Assembly (NCBI GenBank): GCA_001544655.2
Contig: FCOD02000017.1
Coordinates: forward strand, 62,001 to 126,000
Length of the DNA stretch: 64,000 bases
From: Caballeronia turbans
GTDB taxonomy: Bacteria; Pseudomonadota; Gammaproteobacteria; Burkholderiales; Burkholderiaceae
Direction: 5' to 3'
A program made the translations under genes and the position numbers. The notes beneath the pieces were generated by a model, which saw only the letters and a program-made list of their open reading frames with translations, made no database searches and was not told the origin of the DNA. How positions within the stretch are numbered: the first letter of the stretch is position 1; every line of letters begins with the position of its first letter. Of this stretch, positions 34,476 to 42,061 are shown one piece after another.

Positions 34476-35549
34476 ATGAATCAATTGTTTTGCCCGGTGC
34501 GCATCGGCCGGAATCAACTGTCGAATCGAATGGTCATGGCACCGATGACGCGCTCGCGAGCGCTTGGCGATGGAACGCCCGGCCCGCTTGCAGCGCAATA
34601 CTACGCACAGCGCGCGGGCGTCGGTCTGATCGTGGCGGAGGGCACTCAGCCGTCCGACGATGGTCAGGGCTATCTGGCGACACCCGGCATCTATACCGAT
34701 CGGCATGTAGCAGGCTGGCGAACTGTCATCGAAGCTGTACATGCAAAAGGCAGCCGCATGTTCATTCAACTGATGCACGTCGGTCGCATGTCGCATCCTG
34801 ATAATACGCCCCACCATCGTCAAGGCGTAGCCCCGTCCGCCATTGCTCCGGGAACCGGAATGTTCACCGCCACCGGTATGCAGGATATTCCGGTGCCGCG
34901 AGCGTTGCAGACGGATGAGATCGCCGGAGTAGTAGATGAATTTCGTATCGCGGCCCGTCGCGCCATCGAGGCCGGTGCGGACGGCGTCGAAATCCACGGT
35001 GCGAATGCCTATCTCGTTCACCAATTTCTGGCGCAGAGCGCTAATACACGCACGGATCAGTATGGCGGGTCGATCCAGAACCGCAGCAGGTTCGCACTCG
35101 AAGTCGCTCGCGCGGTTGCCCACGAGATTGGAGCCGACAGAACGGCTATTCGATTGTCGCCGGGCCTGTCGATCTGGGGTATCGACGAGGGTGACGAGGG
35201 ACCGGATTTGTATCGCTATCTCGTATCCGAACTCGATAAGATCGGGCTAGCGTATTTGCACATTACGATCAAGGACAACGACGCCTTGCTGACGGAGCTT
35301 CGACAGCGGTGGTCGAACCCACTGATGCTGAACCGGCCCGGTCGCACACCGGCCGAGGCAGGAAGCGATGTGGCATCGGGCCTGGCCGAACTCGAGTCCT
35401 TCGGGCAACTCGTGCTGGCGAACCCCGACTTTCCCGAGCGGCTGAAGCTCAATGTGCCGATGAACAAGCCGGACCCGGCTACGTACTACGGCGGAACGGA
35501 CGTAGGGTACACGGACTACCCTTCGCATAACGAAACGTTGGTTGCGTAA
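34476..35549 (+). CDS. old yellow enzyme family alkene reductase
   Basis: A 357-residue FMN-dependent TIM-barrel enoate reductase (NemA/XenB group). It begins with the substrate-and-FMN opening LSNRMVMAPMTRSRA and has GADGVEIHGANAYLVHQFL with the Tyr proton donor. NTRTDQYGGSIQNRSRF and the C-terminal FMN phosphate site region VLANPDFPERL are also typical. It reduces activated C=C bonds of quinones, enones or nitroesters with NADPH. The start is an ATG 69 bases after the previous gene. Confidence 0.93.
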   Translation: MNQLFCPVRIGRNQLSNRMVMAPMTRSRALGDGTPGPLAAQYYAQRAGVGLIVAEGTQPSDDGQGYLATPGIYTDRHVAGWRTVIEAVHAKGSRMFIQLMHVGRMSHPDNTPHHRQGVAPSAIAPGTGMFTATGMQDIPVPRALQTDEIAGVVDEFRIAARRAIEAGADGVEIHGANAYLVHQFLAQSANTRTDQYGGSIQNRSRFALEVARAVAHEIGADRTAIRLSPGLSIWGIDEGDEGPDLYRYLVSELDKIGLAYLHITIKDNDALLTELRQRWSNPLMLNRPGRTPAEAGSDVASGLAELESFGQLVLANPDFPERLKLNVPMNKPDPATYYGGTDVGYTDYPSHNETLVA

Positions 35550-35557
35550 GGAATATA

Positions 35558-36295
35558 ATGTTCTCGCTTACACCACTGGAAGCGTTCACGCACGGCGATG
35601 ACTTCAGAGCGCTCTCCGTGCGCGATTCGGAACGCATCCTAAATCCGTTTCTCGGTGTTGATCATGCGTGGATGGGTGGCCCGACGTTCCCGCCTCATCG
35701 TCACGCCGGGATGTGCGCGGTCTCCTATCTCTTTGCCGATTCCGAAACCGGTGTGCTTAACCGCGATTCGATCGGCACACGCAACCTAATCAGGCCCGGC
35801 GGGCTGCACTGGATGACTGCCGGTTCAGGGATCGTTCATGAGGAAGTGCCGGCCGAGTCGGGAAAGACCGTTCACTCACTGCAGATCTTCGTCGACCTGT
35901 CGGACGAGAACAAGAGCCTCGATCCATTTGCATTGATTGTCGAGCCTGAAGACGTTCCAGTCGTCCAGCGAGGGGGAGCGACCATCAGGATTCCCGTCGG
36001 CAATTTCGACGGAGTGCGTTCGCCGGTAACTCCGCCAACGCCGGTGACGATCCTCGACCTTTCGCTCGCGGCAGGGGCCGAGATCCGCATTCCGCTTTTG
36101 ACTGCCGCAACCGGTCAGACGTTGTTCGTCTTGGTGATCAGCGGCGCAATCGCTTGTCTTGGTCGGCGCTTCGACGCCGACGGACCCGCGATTCCCGTAG
36201 TTCGTGGACCGCGGAAAGAGGAGGGCGTCACCGTCGCGGCGGCGGACGGACCCGCACAGGCAGTCGTCTTCATCGGTGCACAGCTGCCTTCATGA
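35558..36295 (+). CDS. pirin family protein
   Basis: A 245-residue bicupin of the pirin family. It has FPPHRHAGMCAVSYLF and HWMTAGSGIVHEEVP, matching the iron-site blocks. In standard pirins the first block reads HPHRG, giving two His ligands; here the first of those is Pro (PPHRH), with a new His two positions on. The second pair, His and Glu in VHEEV, is kept. Some pirins have quercetinase activity and others act as redox cofactors. It begins eight bases after the old yellow enzyme, so it is cotranscribed. Confidence 0.85.
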   Translation: MFSLTPLEAFTHGDDFRALSVRDSERILNPFLGVDHAWMGGPTFPPHRHAGMCAVSYLFADSETGVLNRDSIGTRNLIRPGGLHWMTAGSGIVHEEVPAESGKTVHSLQIFVDLSDENKSLDPFALIVEPEDVPVVQRGGATIRIPVGNFDGVRSPVTPPTPVTILDLSLAAGAEIRIPLLTAATGQTLFVLVISGAIACLGRRFDADGPAIPVVRGPRKEEGVTVAAADGPAQAVVFIGAQLPS

Positions 36296-36343
36296 AGCAT
36301 GAAAGCGCGAGTATCGCCTTTCCAGCCGTACTGAGGCCGTCAA

Positions 36344-36604
36344 TCAGCAGGCCTTAGCGATTGCCGGATTACGCGTGTCGGTTGACTCGATCAAGTCCAT
36401 CAATGCGCACGCGACGGCCAACTGTGCCGGTAAGAGGTGCCGCGCTTCGAGAATTCGCATGACACGACGCCGCCAGTAAGTAAGCGGCAGAACCGGTCTT
36501 GCGGCCGCGACTTCCAATGCGACGGCGCGGTGCAGATGCTCAAGATCCGCGTCGATCAGCAACAGTTCATAAGCGGCTGAGGGCGGCAGATGGTGTTGTT
36601 CCAT
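36344..36604 (-). CDS. small conserved-looking hypothetical protein
   Basis: An 86-residue protein from the internal ATG at 36604 (MEQHHLPPSAAYELLLIDAD and onward). The frame is open further upstream, but that part is Arg/Ser-rich and shadow-like. The body is mostly helical with several His and Leu and no signal peptide. It is convergent with the pirin gene. It resembles short soluble hypotheticals found across Burkholderia but I assign no function. Confidence 0.55.
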   Translation of the reverse strand: MEQHHLPPSAAYELLLIDADLEHLHRAVALEVAAARPVLPLTYWRRRVMRILEARHLLPAQLAVACALMDLIESTDTRNPAIAKAC

Positions 36605-36869
36605 GCCATCATATCGGCACTGGAGCGACTTTCCTAAGCCCTCGCCGATGAAATTCGATCGGATGCAGCGAAACCTTTGCGAGATCCTCGGGCTCCAGTA
36701 ACTGCGTGATGAACAGCAAGGCCGGTTAAGTCGCCGTCGATCTTTCACGGCGGGCGATCTGGTGTAGGTCGGTTGCATCGGATAGTTCAATCAGCGAGCA
36801 TGCGGACTGTACTCGCGCGGCGAGCGCCGCGCGACCCCTTCGACTCAATCAATGGGTGAGCGAGAGCCC

Positions 36870-37118
36870 TCACCGGAATAATTGTTTCGAAGCGCCTGCA
36901 CTGCCGATCAACAGACCTAGCAAAAAGCTCGAGACCGCAACGATGCCCAGCACGGCCAGCGGATTTTCGCCGGTCTGATCTCGAACAATGTCCACCGTGC
37001 GGCCCGCGAACTCTTGAGTGGTCCCGGCGACTTGCCCGACCCTACCTTTGATTTGACTCATCGCGTCGCCGGCACCGCTGCCGATGGCCTCCTGTACGTG
37101 ATTGCAGGCATGCACCAT
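36870..37118 (-). CDS. small membrane-anchored DUF883/CsbD-like protein, 5' end uncertain
   Basis: An 82-residue frame. The C-terminal part (VQEAIGSGAGDAMSQIKGRV and onward, then one hydrophobic segment AVLGIVAVSSFLLGLLIGSAG) resembles ElaB/YqjD/DUF883-like stress proteins that anchor in the inner membrane. The start could be at 37118 or the internal ATG at 37061. Position 37117 is exactly where the decayed proQ-like copy begins on the other strand, so the gene may have lost its true N-terminus at that junction. Confidence 0.55.
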   Translation of the reverse strand: MVHACNHVQEAIGSGAGDAMSQIKGRVGQVAGTTQEFAGRTVDIVRDQTGENPLAVLGIVAVSSFLLGLLIGSAGASKQLFR

Positions 37119-37622
37119 GGGGTTCGGACAGCTCGTTGCGCTTAAGGCGCAGCTGAACCAGGACGCGAAGGGCAAAAAGGCCGCATCGCGCCGACGTTGA
37201 CGCCAGTAGGCGTCGAAAGGGAAATTAAGCAGCCACCGAAGCGTCCGCGAACATCTGCTGACGCGGCCACGCGCGCAGTCACTACGCTGCAACGACGTTT
37301 TCCGCACGCCTTTCGCCCAGTCCCGCGCCAAAGGTTCCTCTCAAGGTTGGGATTCTCAAGGATGTGCTTGCCCGAGCGGCGTCGCTTGGCAGCGAGCGAG
37401 ACGCTGGTAATGGCGTCAAGCTCTGGTGTCGCGGCCAACGCTATTGGACCTGTCTCGTCGAAGGCAATATACGCGTTGATCTTACCGGCGCAATCACTGG
37501 TGTTGTCTCCGCTGCCGGAAGCGGAGTACGGCGCAAGTCGGGAGAAAGCTCGGCTCGCGCGCAGGCTAGAGCAGATTGCGAACCCATGGTCGACTGCGTT
37601 GACCGGCGAAAACACGCTTTAA
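37117..37622 (+). pseudogene. decayed ProQ/FinO-family gene copy
   Basis: Over about 500 bases this region matches the intact gene at 39156-39650. The start ATGGGGTTCGGACAGCTCG corresponds to ATGGGATTCGAACAGCTCG, AAGCAGCCACCGAAG is shared, and the VLARAASL and GQRYWTCL blocks are recognisable in changing frames. An in-frame stop (TGA, near 37198) and several indels break it. It lies in the same orientation as the intact gene, on the other side of the RES toxin-antitoxin pair. Confidence 0.85.
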
Positions 37623-37650
37623 TTGCAGACCATATTTGACATAAAAGGAA
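37117..37650 (+). repeat. left copy of a long direct repeat (proQ-like unit)
   Basis: The similarity with 39156-39690 extends past the coding end to a shared TTGACATAA about 20 bases after the stop (37637 and 39682 regions). The two copies are direct repeats bracketing 37650-39155, which holds the RES toxin-antitoxin module. Confidence 0.7.
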
Positions 37651-37768
37651 TGATCGTTCGCAATACGAAATGTATTCGCCGATAAAAGTGAGGCAAGTTA
37701 ATCTTTCGGCTATCCTCACATTAAGGATTGTCTCGAGCGGAAAGGGGGAAGCACCTCGGACCCTCGCC

Positions 37769-38368
37769 TCAAACTTTGGCCACCCCAATGCGATACTGAT
37801 TTACGAAAGCCGGCCAGTCGACGTGTTGCGCCAGCGGGAGATCGTCGACCACCACGACTTTCGCTCGTGCCCGGTAGAAGAGAGCGATGCATGTCGCGGG
37901 GAAATTATTCCGCGAGGGAAAGAGCAGACCGTCGAAGGCTGGTGTGCCGCTGCTGTCGAGCGCCTCGTAAATCTGCCGAGAGATACGCTGCGTGTGGATG
38001 TAACGGCGGCTCGCCAGTTGGCCGAGATTGAGGCCGAACTCCCGCGCCATCACGCCTGGCGCGGTCATGTCAGCCAAGTTCAGTGGCTCGACTACGCCGA
38101 CAGCACGCACAATGCGTCCACGAATCTCGCTTAGCGTAATGGTCCGCGAGCGGCTTCGGTGCCATTGGTGCTGACGAAAGACCGACTCCATCAATACGGT
38201 CGGAAGGTCAAAGCCCAAGTACAGAACTCCATAGTCACCCGTCGGATCATCGTATCGATTTGCGGAGCTTGTACCAAAATAGAGCGGCGTAGCGGCGTAT
38301 TCGGCTCGGCTAATGTGTTGGAGCAGTGCTCCGGCGGCAATGACGCGGCTTGGAATCGAAAAGGTCAA
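37769..38368 (-). CDS. RES-domain toxin (NAD+-degrading family)
   Basis: A 199-residue RES-domain protein. The three name-giving residues can be placed: Arg in ISRAEYAA or NRYDDP, Glu in LMESVFRQ, and Ser in LLFPSRNN. RES toxins such as MbcT and Res degrade NAD+ in the cytoplasm and arrest growth until neutralised. It overlaps the antitoxin gene by four bases, and antitoxin is encoded first, as usual for RES-Xre modules. Confidence 0.88.
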   Translation of the reverse strand: MTFSIPSRVIAAGALLQHISRAEYAATPLYFGTSSANRYDDPTGDYGVLYLGFDLPTVLMESVFRQHQWHRSRSRTITLSEIRGRIVRAVGVVEPLNLADMTAPGVMAREFGLNLGQLASRRYIHTQRISRQIYEALDSSGTPAFDGLLFPSRNNFPATCIALFYRARAKVVVVDDLPLAQHVDWPAFVNQYRIGVAKV

Positions 38369-38988
38369 ACCGCTTCCTCACCGTGAATACCGACCGCGTT
38401 CAGCACAACCTCGACAAGTTGATCGAAGTTGCCTAGCGTCACGGCTTCGATAGGTGAGTGACCGCCGAGCGTCTCATTTCGAGACGACAGCGCACGATAG
38501 AGCGTCCATGAGTCAACCGACGCCGCTCGGGTGAGCGCTTCGCGCGTGAATTTCAGCTTCAGTGGATCAAGCTGCCAGTCGGGCAGCCGCTGACCCCGAC
38601 GACCCACGTCTAATGACAGAAGGCGCCGAGGCTGTGCTGACAGATCTTTATAGATCTGTTGGCGCGACTTGTGTGCGAACCGAGCAAACTCCGGCAGCGG
38701 AATGTTCCCGGGTGCATCATATTCGCGCAACAACGCTGCACGTCCGCGTTGCACATCAGTCGCCGACGGCTGCCACGGTGAATCTGCCCGAAGGGCGCGT
38801 GCTTTCGCTCGCAGGTCCGTGGTGAGCTGGAGCGGCGAGGGCGCGGCCTCCGCAAATTTCTCTCGGATCAACGCGTTCAGTTCGGCGATGAAGGCTTCCT
38901 CGTCATCGATCCGTACGGCGCGTTCGAAACGATGGGCGTCTTCAGCCGTGATTTCAGGGAAGTCCATGGCGGGCATTGGCTTGGACAT
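38365..38988 (-). CDS. antitoxin of RES module 1 (Xre/MbcA/ParS-like)
   Basis: A 207-residue antitoxin partner. From ATG 38988 it begins MSKPMPAMDFPEITAEDAHR. A central helix-turn-helix (LPEFARFAHKSRQQIYKDL) is followed by a C-terminal toxin-binding part ending in FDQLVEVVLNAVGIHGEEAV. The open frame extends upstream without family sequence. The promoter region carries four TTTGTC-like units spaced nine bases apart (39032-39064), a likely self-binding site. It is longer than the minimal MbcA antitoxins. Confidence 0.78.
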   Translation of the reverse strand: MSKPMPAMDFPEITAEDAHRFERAVRIDDEEAFIAELNALIREKFAEAAPSPLQLTTDLRAKARALRADSPWQPSATDVQRGRAALLREYDAPGNIPLPEFARFAHKSRQQIYKDLSAQPRRLLSLDVGRRGQRLPDWQLDPLKLKFTREALTRAASVDSWTLYRALSSRNETLGGHSPIEAVTLGNFDQLVEVVLNAVGIHGEEAV

Positions 38989-39031
38989 GGTTCGGCCTCG
39001 GGCGAGACACAATACCAACATACTGACCGCT

Positions 39032-39064
39032 TGTGTCGCGTTTGTCAACTTTGTCGCCTTTGCT
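39032..39064. promoter_or_regulatory. 9-bp-phased TTTGTC repeats upstream of RES antitoxin 1
   Basis: TGTGTC (39032), TTTGTC (39041), TTTGTC (39050) and TTTGCT (39059) follow at exact nine-base steps. On the minus strand the same stretch holds a perfect -35 box TTGACA. The arrangement suggests cooperative antitoxin binding over the promoter shared with the divergent proQ-like gene. Confidence 0.5.
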
Positions 39065-39155
39065 TGGTCTTCCCGCGGCGAACGATGCAGATTGGGCTTG
39101 ACGACGGTGATGAAGGCGACTGGTAAAATGGGCCGATTGATTACAGGCACGCACG

Positions 39156-39650
39156 ATGGGATTCGAACAGCTCGCTGCGCTCCAAGCGCAGCTGAAACGA
39201 GGCGAAAGCAGCAAAACGGTTGCTTCACGCTCGACGTCATCGCAAGTGAATGTCAAACGAGAAATCAAGCAGCCACCGAAGCCTCCGCGAACGTCCGCTA
39301 ACGCAGCGGCGCGCGCGGTGACCACGCTGCAACGACATTTCCCGCGCGCCTTTCCGCGGAATCCCGCCCCGAAGGTGCCGCTCAAGGTGGGGATTCTTAA
39401 GGACGTGCTTGCCCGAGCGGCGTCGCTCGGACTGAGCGAGCGAGACGCTCGCAATGGCGTCAAGCTATGGTGCCGCGGCCAACGCTACTGGACCTGTCTC
39501 ATCGAAGGCACGGTTCGCGTAGACCTTAACGGTGCTAATGCTGGCGTCGTTACCGCGGCCGAAGCCGAGTATGGGACCAGTCAGGAGAAGACTCGGCTCG
39601 CGCGCCGGCGTGAGCAGATCGCGAGAAGCGCTCAGGGCCAACCGCGTTGA
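39156..39650 (+). CDS. ProQ/FinO-family RNA-binding protein
   Basis: A 164-residue ProQ/FinO-domain protein. After a 40-residue Lys/Arg/Gln-rich leader comes the fold with HFPRAFPRN, PLKVGILKDVLARAASL and NGVKLWCRGQRYWTCL, the last two being family hallmarks. Such proteins bind structured RNA and chaperone small RNAs. This is the intact copy of a duplicated unit; the other copy at 37117-37622 is decayed. It is divergent from the RES antitoxin gene. Its genomic setting differs from the single housekeeping proQ, so it is probably an accessory paralogue. Confidence 0.85.
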   Translation: MGFEQLAALQAQLKRGESSKTVASRSTSSQVNVKREIKQPPKPPRTSANAAARAVTTLQRHFPRAFPRNPAPKVPLKVGILKDVLARAASLGLSERDARNGVKLWCRGQRYWTCLIEGTVRVDLNGANAGVVTAAEAEYGTSQEKTRLARRREQIARSAQGQPR

Positions 39651-39690
39651 CCGGCAAAGCACTCCGCAACGGCACAGCCAAGTTGACATA
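39156..39690 (+). repeat. right copy of the long direct repeat (proQ-like unit)
   Basis: Counterpart of 37117-37650, same orientation. Recombination between the copies would delete the RES toxin-antitoxin pair and leave one proQ-like gene. Confidence 0.7.
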
Positions 39691-40026
39691 AGTAACATCA
39701 GCACTTTGTCTGTAGGTATCCTAATGTTTTTTTGATGATACCCCATCCTAGTGATCCTCAACATTGACGGCCCCCCTGGAAGCGGAAGGAATAGGGCGTT
39801 AGCAAGCTGCCCCTGGGCACCCATCTTCAACAGCATTCTCGCATGCAAGTAAAGGCCGCGTCGCTAGCAGCTGACCACGTGGCGTCGAGGGCCTCACCGC
39901 GGGGCATGACATCGCCAAATAATATGGCGCCACGGTGCGTTCAAGTCTCTTCGCGGGCCCTCTGAATTGCGAGTCGAAACTTCCTACGCAGGAATATCAG
40001 GCACGTAAGGTAACATCCATAAACGC
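39691..40026. other. intergenic, nothing recognised
   Basis: About 335 bases of mixed composition separate the proQ-like unit from a small membrane-protein frame. No gene or clear repeat was seen. A T-rich stretch near 39722-39736 is the only notable feature. Confidence 0.5.
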
Positions 40027-40218
40027 CTAAATTAATGGGCAACAACAACACCGGGAGGCGCCAACCTTCGGTGATGCCTTCGCTTCAGCTTTCGCCTTCC
40101 TGATTTCGTATTGCCATTTCATCGCACCGCCAAACGCTGTGAGGACAGCCCCCAGGCCGACAAAATATGGCACCCATGACTGATACTCTCCAGCGACGCT
40201 TGAAACCCATTCGAGCAT
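40027..40218 (-). CDS. small single-span membrane protein, hypothetical
   Basis: A 63-residue frame from ATG 40218 (MLEWVSSVAGEYQSWVPYF and onward). It has one hydrophobic segment (VPYFVGLGAVLTAFGGAM), then a Lys/Ala-rich cytoplasmic stretch and an odd CCCC near the C-terminus. No ribosome binding site stands out. It may be a real small membrane protein or the holin-like remains of a mobile region. Confidence 0.35.
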   Translation of the reverse strand: MLEWVSSVAGEYQSWVPYFVGLGAVLTAFGGAMKWQYEIRKAKAEAKASPKVGASRCCCCPLI

Positions 40219-40285
40219 GCCATACCTCCGCAATTTTCCACGGAGTTGACCAGCAATCAATGCGTCAGAAAGGTCACGCCTTTTT

Positions 40286-40461
40286 CTAATCGAACTCGCG
40301 AAGATAAGCCAGAGAGGCCTCCACCGTATCCGCTGCCTGCTGGTGCAGTCGAATCAACGCGTCGTCGATCTCCGCTCCGGTCGGTCGCTTTCTCCACTCC
40401 GCAGAGTCGAATAGCAGGTTGATCGCGGCCCGCAGGCGAGTGCCAGGGTTAGGTCTGCCAT
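40286..40461 (-). pseudogene. frameshifted small gene remnant beside vapC
   Basis: On the minus strand ATG 40461 starts MADLT, but the frame with sensible sequence (NPGTRLRAAINLLFDSAEWR and onward, ending ASLAYLREFD at the stop 40286) is offset by one base and has no start of its own. A single indel near 40450 would join the two into a protein of about 58 residues. It is too short for a confident call but looks like once-coding sequence. It lies just downstream of the VapC stop. Confidence 0.4.
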
Positions 40462-40479
40462 CTTAGCGTTTCCCAATTT

Positions 40480-40860
40480 TCAAACTGTCATGACCAGCTT
40501 GGAGTAGGCCGATAGGTGGCCATCGGCCGTCAGCAGGATCAGCGGTTCCGACATGGCTTGTGCCACCAGCAGTCTGTCGAAGGGGTCTCGATGAATGTCC
40601 GGCAGGTCGCGAACCAACACCGCATGTTTTCCAAGCACTGGCAGTTCACGAAAGCCGCTGCCCTCGATCTCCGCTACCAGCATCTTCGGATCCGCGTCGA
40701 GCTTCCCCAGCCCCGCTTTAATCGACGCTTCCCAAATCGACGCGCTGCTGACGAAAACCTCGTCGGCCTCGGTTATCAGGCCGCGGGCGATGTGGCTCAG
40801 TTGCGGATCGTCTTGAAGCACCCACAGGTAGATGTGCGTATCCAGGAGCACGCGCACCAT
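40480..40860 (-). CDS. vapC: VapC-type PIN-domain toxin
   Basis: A 126-residue PIN-domain ribonuclease. The acidic metal-binding residues are in LLDTHIYLWVL (Asp), SIWEASIK (Glu), HRDPFDRLL (Asp) and LLTADGHL (Asp). As a VapC toxin it would cleave a tRNA or rRNA target until bound by the antitoxin. Its ATG overlaps the antitoxin stop by one base (TAATG), giving coupled translation. Confidence 0.92.
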   Translation of the reverse strand: MVRVLLDTHIYLWVLQDDPQLSHIARGLITEADEVFVSSASIWEASIKAGLGKLDADPKMLVAEIEGSGFRELPVLGKHAVLVRDLPDIHRDPFDRLLVAQAMSEPLILLTADGHLSAYSKLVMTV

Positions 40861-41096
40861 TAACGACCCTCAAAAGAAGCGAGCACGTCGTCTGGCAACG
40901 GCGCGTCGAAATCATCGGCAATGTGCAGTTTTCCTTTTAGCCGGCCAAAAGTGCGCGTCGGCCGCGCCGGCTCGATCGGAACGAGCTTGGCCGTCGGCTT
41001 TCCTGCTTTGGCGATGATAATTTCTTCTCCGCCCGCCGCAGCGTCGACCAACTTCGAAAAGTTCGTCTTGGCGTCGTGAATATTGACGGTTTGCAT
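40860..41096 (-). CDS. vapB: VapB/Phd-YefM-type antitoxin
   Basis: A 78-residue antitoxin with the family opening MQTVNIHDAKTNFSKLVD and then GEEIIIAKAGKPTAKLVP. The start is ATG 41096 behind GGAGGAAATC, not the upstream ATG at 41108 that contains the ribosome binding site. The N-terminal part binds DNA and the C-terminal tail (FDAPLPDDVLASFEGR) should wrap the toxin. An inverted repeat lies 15 bases upstream. Confidence 0.92.
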   Translation of the reverse strand: MQTVNIHDAKTNFSKLVDAAAGGEEIIIAKAGKPTAKLVPIEPARPTRTFGRLKGKLHIADDFDAPLPDDVLASFEGR

Positions 41097-41110
41097 GATT
41101 TCCTCCATGT

Positions 41111-41131
41111 GGACTAAGGTTAGTCTAGTCC
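41111..41131. promoter_or_regulatory. inverted repeat at vapBC promoter
   Basis: GGACTA (41111-41116) and TAGTCC (41126-41131) form a perfect dyad with a 9-base spacer just upstream of the VapB start. A minus-strand TTGACC -35 box lies about 10 bases further out. Binding by VapBC would autoregulate the pair. The next 280 bases to 41410 show nothing else. Confidence 0.6.
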
Positions 41132-41410
41132 ATATTAGCCCACTCGGTCAATCTTTCTTGGCCGCGGCCGAGGGGACTAATGACATGACGCGGGGCTGAA
41201 CGGCCGCGTATAAGTGGACGCAAGACCAGCGGCTCGCAAACCGCTATCTTGCATATTGCGCCGCGCCGGGCCTGAATTCGAAGCGCCGCAGCCGCCCGAG
41301 CAATTTCGGACGATAGCGCGGCTAAGTTCACCTTTCATTTTACATAATAAGTATTATCGGTTTTTTAGTAAATGACTAACTCGTACCTTGCTTCGCTAGC
41401 CTTTCCCATT

Positions 41411-42061
41411 CTAAAGTGTCGGCGTGACGGTGGCGCCCATCTCGGCCAGCAACTCGACGATCAGATGCTCGTAGTGCTCGATGTGCCGGGTCCGCTTCAA
41501 ATCGACGATCGGCGCTGACACCCGGTCGCCGAATAGCATCACAGCCAATGACTGGTTGTCCTGCTTTGACATCCACATCAGCCCTTGCGCATCGGGCATG
41601 TTCTGCCATACCCATAGCGCCCATTCACGCGTGCGTGGATAGTCGGTCTTGTCGCCATCGAACAGATCCGATGGCGCCAGGCCCGGTCCACGCAATCCCG
41701 TCGCGGTCAGATTGGCCAGTTTCAGGTCGGCTAACCCGATCTGGCTTAGATGCAAAGACGAAGCAAGATCCCGCTCGAGGTCGTGCTGATAGCCGGCAGA
41801 CGGCGTTGGCACGTCATGCAGAACCACTTCCATGATCGCCCCTCGCTCAGATGCGGCGGCGTAGATTGTCGGGATGACTTGCCCGTTGTCCGGTCGATGT
41901 AGAGGACTGAAACGAGCGTTGCCCAGACCGGAATCGTTGAAAGCGTCCGGCGCGTAGTTGCCTGTCGCCGAGTCGAGCGGATGAACACGGAACCACGTAC
42001 CAGAAGAAACCTTGCCGAGCGTGAGCGCAGACGCAGGCGGCGGAAACACCAGACTACCCAT
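41411..42061 (-). CDS. RES-domain toxin, module 2
   Basis: A 216-residue RES-domain protein, unlike module 1 in sequence but with the same plan. It has WFRVHP (Arg), a NARFSPL block, TIYAAASERGAIMEVVLHDV (Glu), and a later Ser-containing stretch. The start is ATG 42061, eight bases inside the antitoxin gene; an earlier in-frame ATG at 42076 is possible. It should degrade NAD+. Two distinct RES modules in 5 kb is notable. Confidence 0.82.
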   Translation of the reverse strand: MGSLVFPPPASALTLGKVSSGTWFRVHPLDSATGNYAPDAFNDSGLGNARFSPLHRPDNGQVIPTIYAAASERGAIMEVVLHDVPTPSAGYQHDLERDLASSLHLSQIGLADLKLANLTATGLRGPGLAPSDLFDGDKTDYPRTREWALWVWQNMPDAQGLMWMSKQDNQSLAVMLFGDRVSAPIVDLKRTRHIEHYEHLIVELLAEMGATVTPTL

